The notes: generated from the sequence alone by a model not told the origin. 64,000 nt of DNA from Frigoribacterium sp. JB110 (GCF_900163665.1 NZ_FUIA01000011.1:154870-218869), one strand, 5' to 3'. Positions 34,372 through 44,690 are shown, counted from the first letter of the stretch. Program-made: numbers and translations.

Positions 34372-34531
34372 CGTCGTGCGGAGGGCTGAGGGGTCACCGC
34401 TTCAGACTCGGTGGCCGGCGCGAACGAGTCACCACAGCGACCGCTGAGCGAAGCTGTCCGGCATGGCGCGGTGAGAGCCGCGTAAAGCGGTGGGACGCGG
34501 TCACTCGAATCCGTTGGCGATGCGGGGTCGA

Positions 34532-35329
34532 TCACCGCCGCGTCTGAGGCAGGTAGGTTCCAGGGGTCTGACCGGTGGTCCGGTGGAACGCGGCAATGAA
34601 CGCGCTGGGTTTGCGGTAGCCGACTGCTCGGGCGGCGGCGGCCACCGGTGTGCCGTCTGCGAGCATCGGGATGGCGGCGCGGATGCGGACCTGGGTACGC
34701 CAGCTGGCGAAGCTCAGCCCGGTCTCGGCGCGGAACAGCCGGGACAGGGTTCGGACGCTGGCATGGACGTGGTCGGCCCAGGCGGTGAGCTCGCGCTGAT
34801 CGTCTGGGTGGGCGAAGAGCAGCTCGGCGATCGCGCGAGCTCGCGGGTCGGCGGGCATGGTGACGTGGATATGTTGCGCGGGCAGCGGGGTGAGCAGCTG
34901 GAACATGAGTGCCTCCGCGGGCGAACGGCTGGGATCGTCGGGAGCGATGCGATGCAGATGGGTGATGATCTCGCCTAGCAACGACCCGACGGCGAAGCTG
35001 GTGGGCTCGGTCCAGGCGAGAGGGCTGCCGTCGGGAGCGAAGGTGATCGTCGTCATCTCGCCGGCGTGCAGCACCGCACCGGAGTGCTCGATGCCGCCGG
35101 GAACCCAGAGACCGTAGCCGGGCGGGATCAGCCAGTCACGCCCGGCGACGCTGCCGATCAGCGTCGCGGTCGAGCTCCACGTCAGCATCGGCTCCGGGTG
35201 TGCGTGCAGATGCAGGAGCTCATGGTCCTGCGCGGTATCGCGGTCGATGCTCAGGACGGGCGAGAGCACCGGCTCCACCAGGTTGGCCGTTTCGGGGTAC
35301 TGGTTGGCCTCTACGTGCATGACGGCCAT
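34532..35329 (-). CDS. AraC-family transcriptional regulator with cupin sensor
   Basis: About 265 residues: an N-terminal cupin-like AraC sensor domain (HLHAHPEPMLTW, then LWVPGGIEHSG) and a C-terminal pair of helix-turn-helix motifs (HASVRTLSRLFRAETGLSF and VGYRKPSAFIAAFHRTTGQTP). ATG 35329 or ATG 35320 are possible starts, both without a ribosome binding site. The gene is divergent from a DHA2 efflux pump with a 46-base gap, so it probably regulates that pump. The ligand is unknown. Histidines in the cupin could bind a metal. Confidence 0.85.
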   Translation of the reverse strand: MAVMHVEANQYPETANLVEPVLSPVLSIDRDTAQDHELLHLHAHPEPMLTWSSTATLIGSVAGRDWLIPPGYGLWVPGGIEHSGAVLHAGEMTTITFAPDGSPLAWTEPTSFAVGSLLGEIITHLHRIAPDDPSRSPAEALMFQLLTPLPAQHIHVTMPADPRARAIAELLFAHPDDQRELTAWADHVHASVRTLSRLFRAETGLSFASWRTQVRIRAAIPMLADGTPVAAAARAVGYRKPSAFIAAFHRTTGQTPGTYLPQTRR

Positions 35330-35375
35330 TCTAGTTTGGAAATGCCGAATGTGAACCGACCTGAGGAGCGCGCTG

Positions 35376-36812
35376 ATGACCGATGGGATGACGGAGACCG
35401 CGAACGAGCGGTTCTCGCCGGCACTGCGCCGCGCGATCGGCGTGGTGATGATCGGCGCCTCGCTGTCGTTCCTGGACACGACGATCGTCAACGTCGCCGT
35501 GCACAGCCTCGCAGGCGGCCTGCACGCGGGGCTGGACTCGGTGCAGTGGGCGATCACCGCCTACCTGCTCGCGCTCGCGGCCGTCATCCCGGTGACGGGG
35601 TGGGCGGCACGCCGGCTCGGGGCCGCGCGGCTGTATGTCGCCGCGCTGGTCGTGTTCACCATCGGTTCGGTGTGGTGCGCGTTCTCGCAGAGCCTGGAGA
35701 TGCTGATCGCTGCCCGGGCGCTGCAGGGCGTCGGGGGCGGGATGATCATGCCCGTCGGGACGATAATCTGGACCGCGCACGCCGCCAAGAGCCAGATGGG
35801 CAAGGTGATCGCGTTGCTGGCGATCCCGATCATCTTCGCCCCGGCAATCGGGCCTGTCGTCGGGGGTCTGCTCATTTCCGGGCTCGGGTGGCAGGCGATC
35901 TTCTGGCTCAACGTCCCCATCGGCATCGTGGGCATCGTGCTCGCCCTTCGACTCCTGCCGATGGACAAGGGCGCAGACGCGGGACGGTTCGATCTGCTCG
36001 GTCTGATCCTGGCGTCCCTCGGGATCGTGGGCATCACCTACGGCCTGGCCGAGATCGGTGTCGCGGGAGGCCTGGACACGAATGCTGTCGCCGGGCTCCT
36101 GGTCGGGGTGCTCGCCCTGACCGGCTTCGTCCTGCACGCCCTCCGGTCGAAGCATCCGCTGCTGGATGTCCGGCTGTACGCCAATCGGGAGTTCACCGCG
36201 GCAATGATCGCCACGTTCGCTCTCGGTGCGGCGAACTACGGGGGCATGATCCTGATGCCGTTGTATCTCCAGACCGTCCGGGGTGAGGATGTGATCATCG
36301 CCGGGCTGCTGGTCGCACCGACCGCGATCGGCGCGCTGCTCTCCGCACCGTTCACCGACCGCTTCGGTCCCGGGATCACCTCGTTCACGGGCGCCGCGAT
36401 CCTGACGGTCGCGACCATCCCGTTCCTGTTCCTGACCACCAGCACCTCGTACTGGCTGCTCTGCGTCGTCATGGTCGTCCGCGGCGTCGGATTCGGCCTG
36501 TCGATCCTCCCGACGATGACCGCGGCGTACCAGGCCCTGCGGCCGGAGCAGATCCCCGACGCGACACCGCAGCTCAACATCCTCCAGCGCGTCGGCGGCG
36601 CGATCGGCACCGCCGTGCTCGCCGTCGTCCTCACCGGTCAACTCCACCACGGCACCACGCCGGCCGAGGAGGCTGACGGATTCTCCACCACATTCTGGTG
36701 GGTCCTCGCGATCACCATCATCGCAACCATTCCGACTCTCCTGCTCGCCTACACCGAACGCAGCGCCCGCCAACGTGGCAACCGTGGCCGGGCTCGAGGA
36801 GGCCGCCGATAA
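35376..36812 (+). CDS. DHA2-type MFS multidrug efflux transporter
   Basis: 478 residues with fourteen predicted membrane segments. Typical EmrB/QacA features: FLDTTIVNVAVHSLA in helix 1, WAITAYLLALAAVIPVTGW, and RALQGVGGGMIMPVGT. These proton antiporters expel drugs, dyes or metabolites, including siderophores in some bacteria. The divergent AraC gene is probably its regulator. Ends with a basic tail RGNRGRARGGRR. No Zur or DtxR box was found in its short upstream region. Confidence 0.9.
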   Translation: MTDGMTETANERFSPALRRAIGVVMIGASLSFLDTTIVNVAVHSLAGGLHAGLDSVQWAITAYLLALAAVIPVTGWAARRLGAARLYVAALVVFTIGSVWCAFSQSLEMLIAARALQGVGGGMIMPVGTIIWTAHAAKSQMGKVIALLAIPIIFAPAIGPVVGGLLISGLGWQAIFWLNVPIGIVGIVLALRLLPMDKGADAGRFDLLGLILASLGIVGITYGLAEIGVAGGLDTNAVAGLLVGVLALTGFVLHALRSKHPLLDVRLYANREFTAAMIATFALGAANYGGMILMPLYLQTVRGEDVIIAGLLVAPTAIGALLSAPFTDRFGPGITSFTGAAILTVATIPFLFLTTSTSYWLLCVVMVVRGVGFGLSILPTMTAAYQALRPEQIPDATPQLNILQRVGGAIGTAVLAVVLTGQLHHGTTPAEEADGFSTTFWWVLAITIIATIPTLLLAYTERSARQRGNRGRARGGRR

Positions 36813-36828
36813 TCGGTGAGGGCGCCGG

Positions 36829-37005
36829 TCAAGGTGGCGCACACTCGTCGTTCGGCGCCTCGGTCGTCGTCCGTGTCGGGCGGGCGGGTAGGAACCAGGA
36901 CAGCGTGTCAGCGAGGATGCAGATGCCGGGGGCAGCACACAGCGTTGTTGCCTGGCCGCTGGCCGTCGGCTGGCCGTCGCCGCTCGCGTGGCGGATAGCG
37001 TCCAT
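36829..37005 (-). CDS. Candidate small cysteine-containing protein
   Basis: A possible 58-residue product from ATG 37005, just downstream of irtB on the same strand. It has three cysteines (TTLCAAPGICILA and NDECAPP at the very end) and no recognisable domain. The third codon positions are strongly GC-rich like its neighbours, which mildly supports coding. The ribosome binding site is poor (GGGTGAAGAA) and the codon choice could reflect composition alone. It could be a small effector of the irt operon or nothing. Confidence 0.3.
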   Translation of the reverse strand: MDAIRHASGDGQPTASGQATTLCAAPGICILADTLSWFLPARPTRTTTEAPNDECAPP

Positions 37006-37088
37006 TTCTTCACCCGTGTTCACGGGATTTGAGTGCGCCGGGGCCATTGGTGGTCGCCGCCCGATGTTCGCGTTGTTGGGCACGCGGG

Positions 37089-38831
37089 TCAGGTTCCGAG
37101 CCGCCAGGCGCTTGCGGCGTCTTGCTGCTGCCAGAACTCGGCGAAGCGGCCGCCGGCGGCGAGCAGTTCGGGGAGGGCGCCGTCTTCGACGACGCGGCCG
37201 TCTTCCAGGAACACGACGCGGTCGGCGGAGCGGATGCTGCTGAGTCGGTGCGCGACGATCACGCGGGTGCGCGGGATGGGGTCGTTGCTCAACGCGGCGG
37301 CGACCGCGGTCTCGTTCTCGGTGTCGAGGGCGCTCGTGGCCTCGTCCACGAGCAGGACCGGTGCTGGCTTGAGGAGCGCGCGGGCGATGGAGACGCGCTG
37401 GCGTTCGCCGCCCGAGAGGCTGCCGCCGGCTTCGCCGACCCGGCTGTCCCATCCGTCCGGCATCCGGCTCACGAGACGATCAACCCGGGCCAGGGCGGCG
37501 GCCTCGCCCAGTCGCTGCTCGTCGGCGTCCGCGTCTCCGACGAGCACGTTGTCGCGGATGCTGCCGTCGAACAGGTAGGGGTGCTGGAACACCACGCTGA
37601 CCAGGTCACGGCGCGCGTCGACGTCGAGGCTCCGCAGTTCCTGCCCGTTCACGAGCACGGCCCCGGCGTCGGGGTGATGCAGTCCGGCAATGAGGGCGAG
37701 AACGGTGCTCTTGCCCGACCCGGATGGACCGACGATCGCGGTCGTCGTGCCGGGCTCGAAAACGAGATCGAGATCGTCGAGCACGCGTGGTCCGTCGGCC
37801 GCGTCGCCGCCATACCGGAAGTCGATGTTGCGCAGTTCGATCCGCGGTGCACCGGCGATCTCCACCTGGGCCTCGCCCGCGGGCTCCCGCGGGGCGTCGA
37901 GAACTTCGCGGATGCGGCGCAGCGTGCCGGTGACCGTCTCGAGCCCGGGGGAGAGCTCTGCGAACACGGTGAAGGATTCCAGGTAGCGGACGATCACGAC
38001 GATGAGCGCGATCGCCTGGGGGATGCTGAGGGCACCCTGGATGGTCAGTATCACGGCTGTGCCGGCGAGTGCGAGGAGGGCGAGCTGGCTGGCGAGACCG
38101 AAGAGCAGCTGACCGGGGATCTGCAGGAGCAGCGTCTTCATCGTGGCGTTGTGCGCGGTGGCCAGAGCCGCACCGGCGTGGCTGCGGGCCGGTTCGACCC
38201 GCCGCGCGGCACGGAGCGCCTGCTGGGTGCGGGCGAACTCCAGCACCCGCTCGGTCAGGCTGGTGTTGGCGCGCTCGGCCGCCCGGTCGGCGGCGCGCCC
38301 GAGCCGTCCCGAGACCCAGAACGCCGCGAACAGCACGACGATCCCGACCAGGGCCGCCACGCCGAGCTGCCAGGCGATGGGCACCAGCACGAGGGCGATG
38401 ACCAGCGGGAGCAGGATCGCGCTGAGCAGCGGGGTGACGAAGTAGACGATGACGCCGACGAGATCGGGGCCGGTGGTGGCCACGGCCTGCCGAGTCGTGG
38501 CGGTGTGCTCGGCCGTGAACCAGTTCAGGCGGATCCCGATGATCCGGTCCGCGAGGGTGCGCTGGCCATTGTCGAGGATCCCGAAGCCCAGACGATAGGC
38601 GAGCTGCGCCGCGGCCCAGTCGACGAACCAGCCGGCGACGGTCACCACGGCCAGCAGCCCTGCCCACGGCCAGGCGACGGCGGGATCCTCGCTGAACAGT
38701 GCGGCGATCAGCGGGATGAGCAGCACCACCCCGGCCGCTCTCAGGATGACGCCGAGTGTGGTCAGCACAAGGTGCCGGGCGACCCGACCGGCGCTGCCTG
38801 CGGGCAATAGTGCGAGCATCGAGCGGATCAT
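37089..38831 (-). CDS. irtB: IrtB-like ABC half transporter, pair 3
   Basis: 580 residues: six-helix membrane domain, Walker [10 protein letters not shown] at about 368, signature LSGGERQRV at about 472 and Walker [13 protein letters not shown]. Its start overlaps the stop of irtA by four bases. IrtAB of mycobacteria is an exporter-fold heterodimer that imports ferric carboxymycobactin and reduces the iron through the SIP domain of IrtA. The arrangement here, TetR-irtA-irtB behind a DtxR-like box, fits iron-siderophore uptake. Assignment is by partner architecture and sequence pattern. Confidence 0.87.
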   Translation of the reverse strand: MIRSMLALLPAGSAGRVARHLVLTTLGVILRAAGVVLLIPLIAALFSEDPAVAWPWAGLLAVVTVAGWFVDWAAAQLAYRLGFGILDNGQRTLADRIIGIRLNWFTAEHTATTRQAVATTGPDLVGVIVYFVTPLLSAILLPLVIALVLVPIAWQLGVAALVGIVVLFAAFWVSGRLGRAADRAAERANTSLTERVLEFARTQQALRAARRVEPARSHAGAALATAHNATMKTLLLQIPGQLLFGLASQLALLALAGTAVILTIQGALSIPQAIALIVVIVRYLESFTVFAELSPGLETVTGTLRRIREVLDAPREPAGEAQVEIAGAPRIELRNIDFRYGGDAADGPRVLDDLDLVFEPGTTTAIVGPSGSGKSTVLALIAGLHHPDAGAVLVNGQELRSLDVDARRDLVSVVFQHPYLFDGSIRDNVLVGDADADEQRLGEAAALARVDRLVSRMPDGWDSRVGEAGGSLSGGERQRVSIARALLKPAPVLLVDEATSALDTENETAVAAALSNDPIPRTRVIVAHRLSSIRSADRVVFLEDGRVVEDGALPELLAAGGRFAEFWQQQDAASAWRLGT

Positions 38832-41440
38832 CGGAGTTCTTCCTTCCCGCTGACGGCGGACGCAGGTCGGCCAGCGTCCCAGAGCCGCCGGTAACGGCCG
38901 TCGCGTGCCAGCAGCTCCTCGTGCGTGCCGACCTCGGCGATCCGGCCGTGGTCCAGCACGACGACCCGGTCCACGCCGGTGATCGTGTGCAGCCGGTGCG
39001 CGATCACAAGCACAGTGCGCTCGGCGGTCAGCCGGTTCAGCGCCCGCTGCACCAGGTACTCGGACTCGGGGTCGGCGAACGCGGTCGCCTCATCGAGCAC
39101 GAGCACAGGGGCGTCTGCGAGGAGAGCGCGTGCAATCGTGAGCCGCTGACGCTCCCCGCCCGACAACGCCGCATCCGTACCGAGAACCGTGTCGTATCCG
39201 TCCGGCATCCGCATGATCCGCTCATGGAGCTGTGCCGCGCGTGCTGCTTCCTCCACCTGCTCCCGGCTCGCGCCGGGGTCGGCGAGGGCGATGTTCTCAT
39301 GCACGGTCCCCTGCACCAGCTGCGTCTGCTGGAATACGAACCCGACCCTGGCGTAGAGTTCGTCGGCGGTCAGCTCGCGAAGATCCCGCCCGCCGACACG
39401 GATCGCTCCGGTCTGGACGTCGTGGAAGCGAGCCAGCAGCGCGGCGAGGGTGGACTTGCCCGAGCCGGATGGTCCGACCAGCGCTGTGACGGTGCCCGGC
39501 TCCAGGATGAGGTCGACATCCTGCAGCACCGGAACCCCGGGCCGGTAGGAAAAGCCGACCCGGTCGAACTCGACACGGCCGGCCGGCTCCTGCGCACCGC
39601 CCGTCGCTCCCGGGCCGCTGTCCAGTTCGGGCTCGTCGAGCGCGAGCTGGATATCGCGGGCCGCGATCAGCCCCGTACGCAGCCCGCCCAGGCCGTAGCC
39701 GATCCCCAGCAGCCGCGCCCCGAACGTGGTGCCCAGCAGCAGGAACGGAAGAAGAGCGACCGGATCCATGCCCCCGGTCGTGACAAGCAGCGTGCCGAGC
39801 GCGCCGATGAGCAGCAGGAACGTCCCGGGACGGGTGACGAGGTCGATGAAGGTGCGCTGCCCGATCATCGGCTGCTGCCAGTCGCGCAGGAAATCGATGT
39901 ACTCCCCGAGGCGTGCACGGAAAGTGGAGGCGGCAGCGCCGCCGAAGACTCGGATCACGGGCTGCCCCTCCAGGTACGCCCCGGCTTCGACGTTCGTCCG
40001 CTCCGCCCATTTCATCGCCAGCGACGTCTTCGGCCCCGACTGGGCCAACATCACCGCCATCCCGAGTACGTACGCCAGCACCGGCAGCAGCAGAGCCAGC
40101 GCGATCCGCCAGTCCACGACGAACAGGTACACCAGCACCGAGACCGGCGCGACCACCGCCGCGACCGCGTCCGGCACGGCATGGGTGACGAGGTAGTGCA
40201 ACGCCAGCGTGTCATCCTGCACCAGCTGCTTGACTTGCCCCGAACCGCGCGCGTCGAACCAGCCCAACGGCACCCGTGCGAGCTTCGCGAGCAGCCGTGC
40301 GCGCAAGTCGCGGGCGAAGCGCGCGTCGACCGCATGCATCCAGAGCATCAGCGCAGACGACAGCAGCACCCCCGCGCCCATGAGCACGGCCGCCCAGATC
40401 CCGAGGGACCACAGGGCCCCGCTGTCGGCTCCCGTCAGCAGCACGCGGGCCAATTCGACCAACAGCACGAAGGGAGCGAGCTGGGTGAGAGTGACGATCG
40501 TCTGCAGGACGCCGCCGACAACGAGGGTCGCGCGAAGCGGGGAGATCAGCCGGCCGCCTGCCTGCGCCCGCCAGGAGCCTCGACGCGCCCCCGGCGCCAT
40601 CATGCTCGAGACGGTGGACTCTTCCGCGGCGGCCGGCTCGCCGGCGGCCTGCCCGAGGGGAAGTTCCACGGGCGCCGGCTCCGGGGCGGCTTTGGAGCGA
40701 TTCGATCCGAATGGGCGACCGTAATACCAGTACGCCTGGGCATGGGTCTCGCTGCGCGGGAACCCGAGCTCCTCGCGCAGCCGAGCGCGCAGCTGCTTGA
40801 GCGACCCCGACTCCGGAGCTGCCCACGCATACCAGTCCGACCAATCGCGGGCCTCGATCGCCGCCGCGAGCGAGGCCTCCCCGCGACGCGGCACCCAGTA
40901 CACGGCGGCCCGCGGGTGCGGGGCAAGCGGGATGAGGCGGTCGGTGTCCTGGTGTTCCTCCAAGTAGACCTCAACCGGCACCTCTGCCGGCACCACCCCC
41001 AGGATCCCGTTGATCGCCGGGATCGACGCGGCATCCCCGATCAGCAGGTACCCGGCAGGCAGGTCTGCAGGAAGATCGAAACGGGTGCTACCGAAAGGCG
41101 TCACCTGCACCGTCATCCCGGGCTGGGCGCGCTTCGCCCACGCCGACGCGGGACCAGCCGGCTCGTGCAGCACGAAGTCGACCGCGAAGTCCCCGGTAGC
41201 CTCATCACCCTCGGAGAGGGTGTACCCGCGCTGATGCTCGAAGTCCTTCCCCTCATGATCGGGGAACCAGAACCGCACGGCCGCGGTCGGGGCCAGCACA
41301 TCGCCTCGCAGCAACGTCGCCGAGTGCATGCGCACCCGCAGAAGCCCCGGTGAGATCAGCTCGGTGGCTGTGACCGTCGCCTCGTGATCACGCGCCCCAT
41401 AGGCGCGCATCACCACGCCGCCGAATCCTCGCTTGGCCAT
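38828..41440 (-). CDS. irtA: IrtA-like siderophore reductase/ABC half transporter fusion
   Basis: 870 residues. Residues about 15-275 are a siderophore-interacting FAD/NAD(P)H reductase domain ([37 protein letters not shown], ending [10 protein letters not shown]), followed by a linker and an ABC exporter membrane domain ([13 protein letters not shown]). Walker [10 protein letters not shown] is at about 655, signature LSGGERQRL at about 760 and Walker [14 protein letters not shown] after it. This order is diagnostic of IrtA. ATG 41440 overlaps the TetR stop and has an AAAGGGG ribosome binding site. It should import a ferric siderophore and release iron by reduction at the membrane. Confidence 0.93.
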   Translation of the reverse strand: MAKRGFGGVVMRAYGARDHEATVTATELISPGLLRVRMHSATLLRGDVLAPTAAVRFWFPDHEGKDFEHQRGYTLSEGDEATGDFAVDFVLHEPAGPASAWAKRAQPGMTVQVTPFGSTRFDLPADLPAGYLLIGDAASIPAINGILGVVPAEVPVEVYLEEHQDTDRLIPLAPHPRAAVYWVPRRGEASLAAAIEARDWSDWYAWAAPESGSLKQLRARLREELGFPRSETHAQAYWYYGRPFGSNRSKAAPEPAPVELPLGQAAGEPAAAEESTVSSMMAPGARRGSWRAQAGGRLISPLRATLVVGGVLQTIVTLTQLAPFVLLVELARVLLTGADSGALWSLGIWAAVLMGAGVLLSSALMLWMHAVDARFARDLRARLLAKLARVPLGWFDARGSGQVKQLVQDDTLALHYLVTHAVPDAVAAVVAPVSVLVYLFVVDWRIALALLLPVLAYVLGMAVMLAQSGPKTSLAMKWAERTNVEAGAYLEGQPVIRVFGGAAASTFRARLGEYIDFLRDWQQPMIGQRTFIDLVTRPGTFLLLIGALGTLLVTTGGMDPVALLPFLLLGTTFGARLLGIGYGLGGLRTGLIAARDIQLALDEPELDSGPGATGGAQEPAGRVEFDRVGFSYRPGVPVLQDVDLILEPGTVTALVGPSGSGKSTLAALLARFHDVQTGAIRVGGRDLRELTADELYARVGFVFQQTQLVQGTVHENIALADPGASREQVEEAARAAQLHERIMRMPDGYDTVLGTDAALSGGERQRLTIARALLADAPVLVLDEATAFADPESEYLVQRALNRLTAERTVLVIAHRLHTITGVDRVVVLDHGRIAEVGTHEELLARDGRYRRLWDAGRPASAVSGKEELR

Positions 41441-42126
41441 CACAGCCCCTTTCCTGCGGCATCCAGTGCCGCCCTGATCTGCTCGGGAGAGCGCCCGGGA
41501 GGCGCCGCAGCCACGAACGCCCGCACCGCCGCACCCAGCCACAGCCGCACATACTCGTCGGCACCCACGTCCGGGAGCCCCCAATAGGCCTTTCCCAGCC
41601 GAGGATCGTCCCCCATCGCAGCCAAGGCGTTCTCCTCCTGCCGCGCACGCCCCTCGGCTCGTTGCCGTTGGAGGTCCTCCGCGGCTGCATAGCCGATCGC
41701 GACCGACGCAACCGCCGACGACAGCACGACCGCCGCATCCGCCGCGTAGCCACGCCGACCCAGCGCCTCGACCTCGGCAGCGAGCAGCCGCCGACCGCTG
41801 TCACCGCGCGGGAACAGCGTCTGCACATACGCCGCCAACCCCGGATGCTTCAGGATGAACGAGCGCAGCCGAAGCCCCAACGACAGAAGATGCTGCGCCG
41901 TCTCCTGGGAGGGCTCATCCGGCAACTGCAGATCCGCGAGGATGTTCTCACCTACCAGGCTCTCCAAGCCCCACCGTCCGTCCACATGCCGATACAGGGC
42001 AGTCGAGGACACGCCCAGCCGAGCGGCGACGGCGTTCAGGCTGAGCTGATGCAGTCCGATCTCCCGGCCGACACGGACGATGTCCCCCATCTCGATCTGA
42101 CGGGGACGCCCCCCGATTCGTCTCAT
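41440..42126 (-). CDS. TetR-family regulator heading the irtAB operon
   Basis: 228 residues with an N-terminal helix-turn-helix ([27 protein letters not shown]) and a TetR ligand-binding C-terminal domain. A GGAGAGG ribosome binding site lies before ATG 42126. Its last base is the first base of the irtA start codon, so the three genes are one transcript. A good DtxR/IdeR box 33 bases upstream points to iron repression of the whole operon. The TetR may add induction by the siderophore itself (inference). Confidence 0.87.
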   Translation of the reverse strand: MRRIGGRPRQIEMGDIVRVGREIGLHQLSLNAVAARLGVSSTALYRHVDGRWGLESLVGENILADLQLPDEPSQETAQHLLSLGLRLRSFILKHPGLAAYVQTLFPRGDSGRRLLAAEVEALGRRGYAADAAVVLSSAVASVAIGYAAAEDLQRQRAEGRARQEENALAAMGDDPRLGKAYWGLPDVGADEYVRLWLGAAVRAFVAAAPPGRSPEQIRAALDAAGKGL

Positions 42127-42158
42127 ATCGGCCTCTCCGGAAAGTTACCACCAATAAC

Positions 42159-42177
42159 TAAGGCTAGCCTAACCATT
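42159..42177. promoter_or_regulatory. DtxR/IdeR-type iron box before TetR-irtA-irtB
   Basis: TAAGGCTAGCCTAACCATT matches 16 of 19 positions of the DtxR/IdeR consensus, with a GGCTAGCC core. It is 33 bases before the TetR start. Supports iron repression of the irt operon, in contrast to the Zur-type boxes elsewhere. Confidence 0.82.
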
Positions 42178-42288
42178 GAGATCGAGAATCCGCAATTCAT
42201 CTCCCGAAGAACGACGGAGGGCGTCGGTCGGGAACTCGGTGCTGATTTCAGCAGCGCTCCAATGCTTCCGGTTGGAGCATGCGGGCCC

Positions 42289-42900
42289 TCACCGCCCGTC
42301 GAGTCCGATGAGAGGCAGGAAGAGTTCGTCGACGATGGCCCGGATGCGGGAGCGCTTCAGGGGCCGGAGGTCCATGATCAAGTCGTGCCGCACCAGTTCG
42401 AACGGCATGTTCAGCACCGCGGCCGAGATGCGTCCGAGGTCGAGTTCGCCGCGATCGCGAGCGCGCCGGTAGATGTCACGGCTGGTGGGGAGCGCCTCGA
42501 CGGACATGACCCTTTCGCGGACCTGGGCGGGGGTCAGGCCAGTCTCGGCGAGCAGGCCCGAGAAGGCGGCGGCCACCGCGACGGCGAAGAAGGTCGCGCG
42601 CGCCTCGCTCATCGCCGTCAGGTAGGCGATCAGATCACCGCGCAGGGAGCCGGTGTCCGGGACCGCAACGGGGTTGGCGTCTCTATGGCGCTCGATCGCG
42701 GCAAGGACCAGCTCGTCCTTGTTGGCCCACCGGCGGTACAGCACCGGCTCACTCGTGCGCGCGCGCCGGGCCACCGAATCCATCGTGAGCCGGCCGTAAC
42801 CGGCCTCGACCAGCTCCTCCCACGCCGCTGCAAGCAGCTCCGCCTCAAGCTGCTTGCCATGCCGACGTCGACGCGACGGCTCGGTGGACACGGTGGGCAT
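42289..42900 (-). CDS. TetR-family repressor, divergent to FAD monooxygenase
   Basis: 203 residues from ATG 42900. DNA-binding helices in YGRLTMDSVARRARTSEPVLYRRW and a C-terminal domain of the TetR type with ARATFFAVAVAAAF. The longer upstream frame is not protein-like and overlaps the divergent gene. The 84-base intergenic region holds inverted and direct repeats suited to a TetR operator, so it is the probable repressor of the monooxygenase gene and of itself. Confidence 0.88.
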   Translation of the reverse strand: MPTVSTEPSRRRRHGKQLEAELLAAAWEELVEAGYGRLTMDSVARRARTSEPVLYRRWANKDELVLAAIERHRDANPVAVPDTGSLRGDLIAYLTAMSEARATFFAVAVAAAFSGLLAETGLTPAQVRERVMSVEALPTSRDIYRRARDRGELDLGRISAAVLNMPFELVRHDLIMDLRPLKRSRIRAIVDELFLPLIGLDGR

Positions 42901-42950
42901 GGTTCGACGATAGACAGTCTTTACTTTCTCAGCAACCAGGCCTACCCTAT

Positions 42951-42968
42951 AGAAAGGTTTTACTTTCT
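42951..42968. promoter_or_regulatory. Probable TetR operator
   Basis: AGAAAG-N6-CTTTCT forms an 18-base inverted repeat just before the monooxygenase ribosome binding site. A direct copy of its right part, TTTACTTTCT, occurs at 42920-42929 as well as at 42959-42968. Position and symmetry suggest a site for the divergent TetR protein. Confidence 0.55.
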
Positions 42969-42984
42969 TAAAGGAGGATGGAAG

Positions 42985-44508
42985 ATGAGCGACGCGACAT
43001 CGCCGACGCCAGCGGAGACCATGGTGCTGATCGTCGGGGCCGGTCCCACCGGTCTTACTCTGGCCTGCGAGCTTGCCCGGAAGGGCATCCCCTTCCGCCT
43101 GATCGAAGCAGGCGCCGGCCCGCAGCCCGGATCTCGCGGCAAGGGCGTGCAGCCGCGCACCCTGGAGGTGTTCGAGGATCTCGGCATCATCGACCGCGTG
43201 CTCTCTCACGGCCGGATGGCGATGCCGATGCAGTCGACCGGACCCGACGGCGCGGTGACGCTCGGCGGCGCCGAGCCGGAGTCGCTGAGAAACCGGCCGG
43301 ACATCCCCTACACGACGAGCCTCATCACGCCCCAGTGGCGGGTAGAGCAGGCCCTCCGGTCACGGCTGGCCGAACTCGGCGGCGACGTCGAGTTCGGCAC
43401 GACGCTGGAGCGCCTGGAGCAGTCCGACGATGCGGTGTCGGCGACGATCGTCACAGCCGGGGAGAAGGCCACGATCATCGCGCGATGGCTCGTCGGCTGC
43501 GACGGCGGGCACAGCATCGTCCGCAAGCAGTCCGGGATCGCGTTCGAGGGAGAGACGCGCGAGGGCGTGCGGATGCTTGTCGCCGATCTCGCCGTCGAGG
43601 GACTGGACCGGGACGCCTGGCACATGTGGCGGCATCCCGAAGGCGCCGTCAGCCTGTGCCCACTCCCCTCCACCGCCCTGTTCCAGTACCAGGCCAGCAT
43701 CACGCCCGGGCAGAACGCGGAGACCGCTCTGGAGAACCTTCAGGCGATCCTGGAGCGGCGCAGCAGTCGCACCGACATCCGCCTGAACGAACCCGAGTGG
43801 TCCACGCTCTGGCGCGCCAACGTCCGCCTCGCCGACCGCTACCGTGCCGGGCGCGTGCTCCTCGCCGGGGACGCGGCACACGTCCACTCCCCGGCCGGCG
43901 GACAGGGCATGAACACCGGCATCCAGGACGCGCACAACCTCGGCTGGAAGCTCGCCGCCGTCGCCGCCGGCGCCCCGGACGCGCTGCTGGACAGCTATGA
44001 GGCCGAGCGGCGGCCGATCGCCGCGGACGTGCTCGAGTTCTCGGACGCCCGCCTCGCGCAGGCCCTCGAGCAGCAGGGCCCATCGACCCGCCGCGACGCG
44101 AGCACGATCCAGCTCGACGTCGGCTACCGCGGCTCCGCCCTGGCGCAGGACGACCGAGGAGATGCCGCCGAGCTGCACGCCGGAGACCGCGCCCCCGACG
44201 CGACCCGGCTCGCCGATGCGGATGCCGAGCATCGGCTGTTCGATCTGACCAGCGGCGGACGCTTCACACTCCTGGACTTCACGGGAACCACCACGGTCGA
44301 CGCTGCCGGCTCCGATCTCAGGACGCTGCACATCGTCGAGCACCCGACCCGGCCCGACGAGATCGCGGACGTCGGAGGCCATCTGGCTCAGGCGTACCAC
44401 GCGACCCCCCGCTCGCTCGTGCTCATCCGACCAGACGGCTACATCGCCCTCATCACCGATACCGGCGACACGCACGCCGTCGCCGACTACCTGGCAAGAA
44501 TCCACTAG
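42985..44508 (+). CDS. FAD-dependent aromatic monooxygenase (UbiH/PheA type)
   Basis: 507 residues from ATG 42985 with AAGGAGG eight bases upstream. N-terminal FAD motif VLIVGAGPTGLTLACELA (residues about 13-30), NAD(P)H/FAD motif VGCDGGHSIVRK near 170 and GD motif LLAGDAAHVHSPAGGQGMN near 295 define the class A flavoprotein hydroxylases. The C-terminal thioredoxin-like domain (LFDLTSGGRFTLLDF) is as in phenol or polyketide hydroxylases and rifampicin monooxygenases. Substrate unknown, with drug inactivation or catabolism both possible. Controlled probably by the divergent TetR gene. Confidence 0.9.
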   Translation: MSDATSPTPAETMVLIVGAGPTGLTLACELARKGIPFRLIEAGAGPQPGSRGKGVQPRTLEVFEDLGIIDRVLSHGRMAMPMQSTGPDGAVTLGGAEPESLRNRPDIPYTTSLITPQWRVEQALRSRLAELGGDVEFGTTLERLEQSDDAVSATIVTAGEKATIIARWLVGCDGGHSIVRKQSGIAFEGETREGVRMLVADLAVEGLDRDAWHMWRHPEGAVSLCPLPSTALFQYQASITPGQNAETALENLQAILERRSSRTDIRLNEPEWSTLWRANVRLADRYRAGRVLLAGDAAHVHSPAGGQGMNTGIQDAHNLGWKLAAVAAGAPDALLDSYEAERRPIAADVLEFSDARLAQALEQQGPSTRRDASTIQLDVGYRGSALAQDDRGDAAELHAGDRAPDATRLADADAEHRLFDLTSGGRFTLLDFTGTTTVDAAGSDLRTLHIVEHPTRPDEIADVGGHLAQAYHATPRSLVLIRPDGYIALITDTGDTHAVADYLARIH

Positions 44509-44509
44509 A

Positions 44510-44690
44510 TCCGGCGGCGTGTGGCTCCACTCCACTCCGGTGCTGCTCGGTATCGTCACCCTGGACGCTGCAGGCGACACCGTGGTGACGATCCCCGCGG
44601 ATGCGGTGTTTGGTGACCATAAGATCGTCGTCCAGGCGCTCGACGGATCGCTGATCGGGTGGGATACCATCAAGATCGATACCGCGTCCC
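44510..44690 (+). pseudogene. Orphan fragment of a surface-anchored metal ABC protein
   Basis: Directly after the monooxygenase stop, in another frame, about 60 residues (VWLHSTPVLLGIVTL then TIPADAVFGDHKIV and SLIGWDTIKI) match the C-terminal GEWVAAW...LIGW domain of the surface proteins encoded at 11755 and 19198. No start, signal peptide or anchor is present and the similarity ends near 44690. A GTG at 44519 could allow translation of a 94-residue ORF, but no ribosome binding site is visible. It appears to be debris of a lost paralogue. Confidence 0.65.

Noticed and set aside
34372..34531. Possible tRNA or small RNA gene in the gap before the AraC gene
   Set aside because: No cloverleaf, no conserved T-loop GTTCRANNC in a correct setting and no terminator was found. 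No tRNA or rRNA gene could be supported anywhere in the window.
42172..42196. CATTGAGATCGAGAATCC as a Zur box near irtA
   Set aside because: The half sites are in the same orientation, not inverted. The DtxR-type site beside it explains the region better.
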